From the NCBI GenBank assembly GCA_027858595.1, contig JAQICK010000064.1:1-7153 (forward strand): a DNA stretch of 7,153 bases, written 5' to 3'. Shown here in pieces: positions 6,429 to 7,153 of this stretch. The notes beneath the pieces were generated by a model that saw only the letters and a program-made list of their open reading frames with translations, did no database searches and had not been told where the DNA came from. Within the stretch, counting starts at the first letter, position 1, and each line of letters begins with the position of its first letter. Both the position numbers and the translations under genes were made by a program. Source of the DNA: Melioribacteraceae bacterium (GTDB taxonomy: Bacteria; Bacteroidota; Ignavibacteria; Ignavibacteriales; Melioribacteraceae).

Positions 6429-7151
6429 ATGAAAAGAGTCATAATTTTTCTTCTAATTATATTTAATAATAATCTCTTTTCACAAGTAGCAGTAGCTGCT
6501 AATCATACTAGTGCATTTCTTCCACAAGGTCTTTCACTTCCCCTCTTAAATGGATACGGTAATTCTGCCATACATAATGATGTTACAAATATTGGATCGC
6601 TAAATCCAGCGGCGTTAGAAAACTTCAATAATATCATGTTCGGATTTTCTTACCAGTATGAAACTAAAATTGACGAATCCTGGATAGCTGATATTGGTAG
6701 TAAAAGAATTAACAACTGGATACCACAAAGTGTTGGACTTGTTTTCCCATATAAAGATGTAAGATTTGCAATATCTATGCACCAAAAATATAATCGCTCT
6801 TTGCTTTTCGGACCAATAGAAATAACAACCGCAGAAAAACCAGATGGAATTGGTGAATTTATTGAACTTGAATATGAAACTTTTATATATAATTATTCTT
6901 TTTCAACCTCATACACATATAAAAATTTTCTATACAATTCTGAGTTATCTTTTGGATTTAGGATTGGGCTTAATAATTTAAACGAATATTCTGACCTGTA
7001 TAAAAGTTGGATTGATGCATCCGTCTATGCAACAGATATTTCTTTTGGAGCTATATATTCAACCCCAAAAATTGACAACCATTATTTCAAAATTGGAATA
7101 TTTTATCAAAAAAAATTGGAGTTAAATTATCAATTAGAAGTTTTTAATTAA
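6429..7151 (+). CDS. Putative secreted outer-membrane beta-barrel protein (PorV/FadL-like style), short
   Basis: I do not recognise the exact family. Residues 1-19 look like a Sec signal peptide (Lys-Arg, a hydrophobic core, then LFSQ as the likely cleavage end). After it comes ASN-rich sequence with NGYGNSAIHNDV and the motif NPAAL (59-63), as found near the N terminus of PorV/PorQ and OmpP1/FadL-like barrels of Bacteroidota and relatives. The rest is a run of alternating aromatic/polar beta-strand-like segments, for example near 69-78, 101-117, 150-165, 172-181 and 197-211, which suggests an outer-membrane barrel. At 240 residues it is shorter than I would expect for such barrels (commonly 300 or more). 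It ends with TAA at 7149-7151, two bases from the window edge, without the usual terminal aromatic strand (the last residues are LEVFN). It could be complete, or truncated by a frameshift. It follows the ettA terminator, so it should have its own promoter, which I cannot identify. Confidence 0.7.
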   Translation: MKRVIIFLLIIFNNNLFSQVAVAANHTSAFLPQGLSLPLLNGYGNSAIHNDVTNIGSLNPAALENFNNIMFGFSYQYETKIDESWIADIGSKRINNWIPQSVGLVFPYKDVRFAISMHQKYNRSLLFGPIEITTAEKPDGIGEFIELEYETFIYNYSFSTSYTYKNFLYNSELSFGFRIGLNNLNEYSDLYKSWIDASVYATDISFGAIYSTPKIDNHYFKIGIFYQKKLELNYQLEVFN

Positions 7152-7153
7152 GA

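Overview
This AT-rich window (about two-thirds A+T by eye) holds four conserved housekeeping genes and one envelope gene. Two features point to the Bacteroidota/Ignavibacteria/Chlorobiota group. First, the der-ettA intergenic region carries two good matches to the Bacteroidota-type promoter (TTTG, about 19-20 nt, TAnnTTTG), one on each strand. Second, the last gene encodes a short signal peptide ending in SQ followed by an outer-membrane-barrel-like protein with an NPAAL motif, a style common in that group. The exact genus cannot be read from the window.

Layout. On the minus strand, read right to left, are der (ribosome-assembly GTPase, 4498-3167), upp (uracil phosphoribosyltransferase, 2909-2244) and a bifunctional rel/spoT-type (p)ppGpp synthetase/hydrolase (2176-5). 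On the plus strand, divergent from der, is ettA (ABC-F translation factor, 4628-6310). It ends at a strong intrinsic terminator (6349-6376) and is followed by a 240-residue putative outer-membrane protein (6429-7151) that closes two bases before the window ends.

The longest non-coding stretch is the 257-bp der-upp spacer, and it is the most structured non-coding DNA here. It contains a 69-bp element (3010-3078) whose bases fold without leftover junction bases into a four-way cloverleaf/cruciform. It also contains a long stem enclosing two mini-hairpins (2935-2990) just upstream of the upp ribosome-binding site. The first looks like a dispersed palindromic intergenic repeat. The second could be a leader structure, a terminator for plus-strand transcription, or a second repeat type.

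Functionally, Der (50S maturation), Rel (stringent response) and EttA (ribosome throttling when ATP is low) all link translation to purine-nucleotide state, and Upp recovers uracil as UMP. This looks like ordinary core metabolism. I see no defence system, phage, transposase, CRISPR array, tRNA or rRNA. No clearly new protein system is present; the best leads are the two structured non-coding elements and the unusually short barrel-like protein at the right edge.
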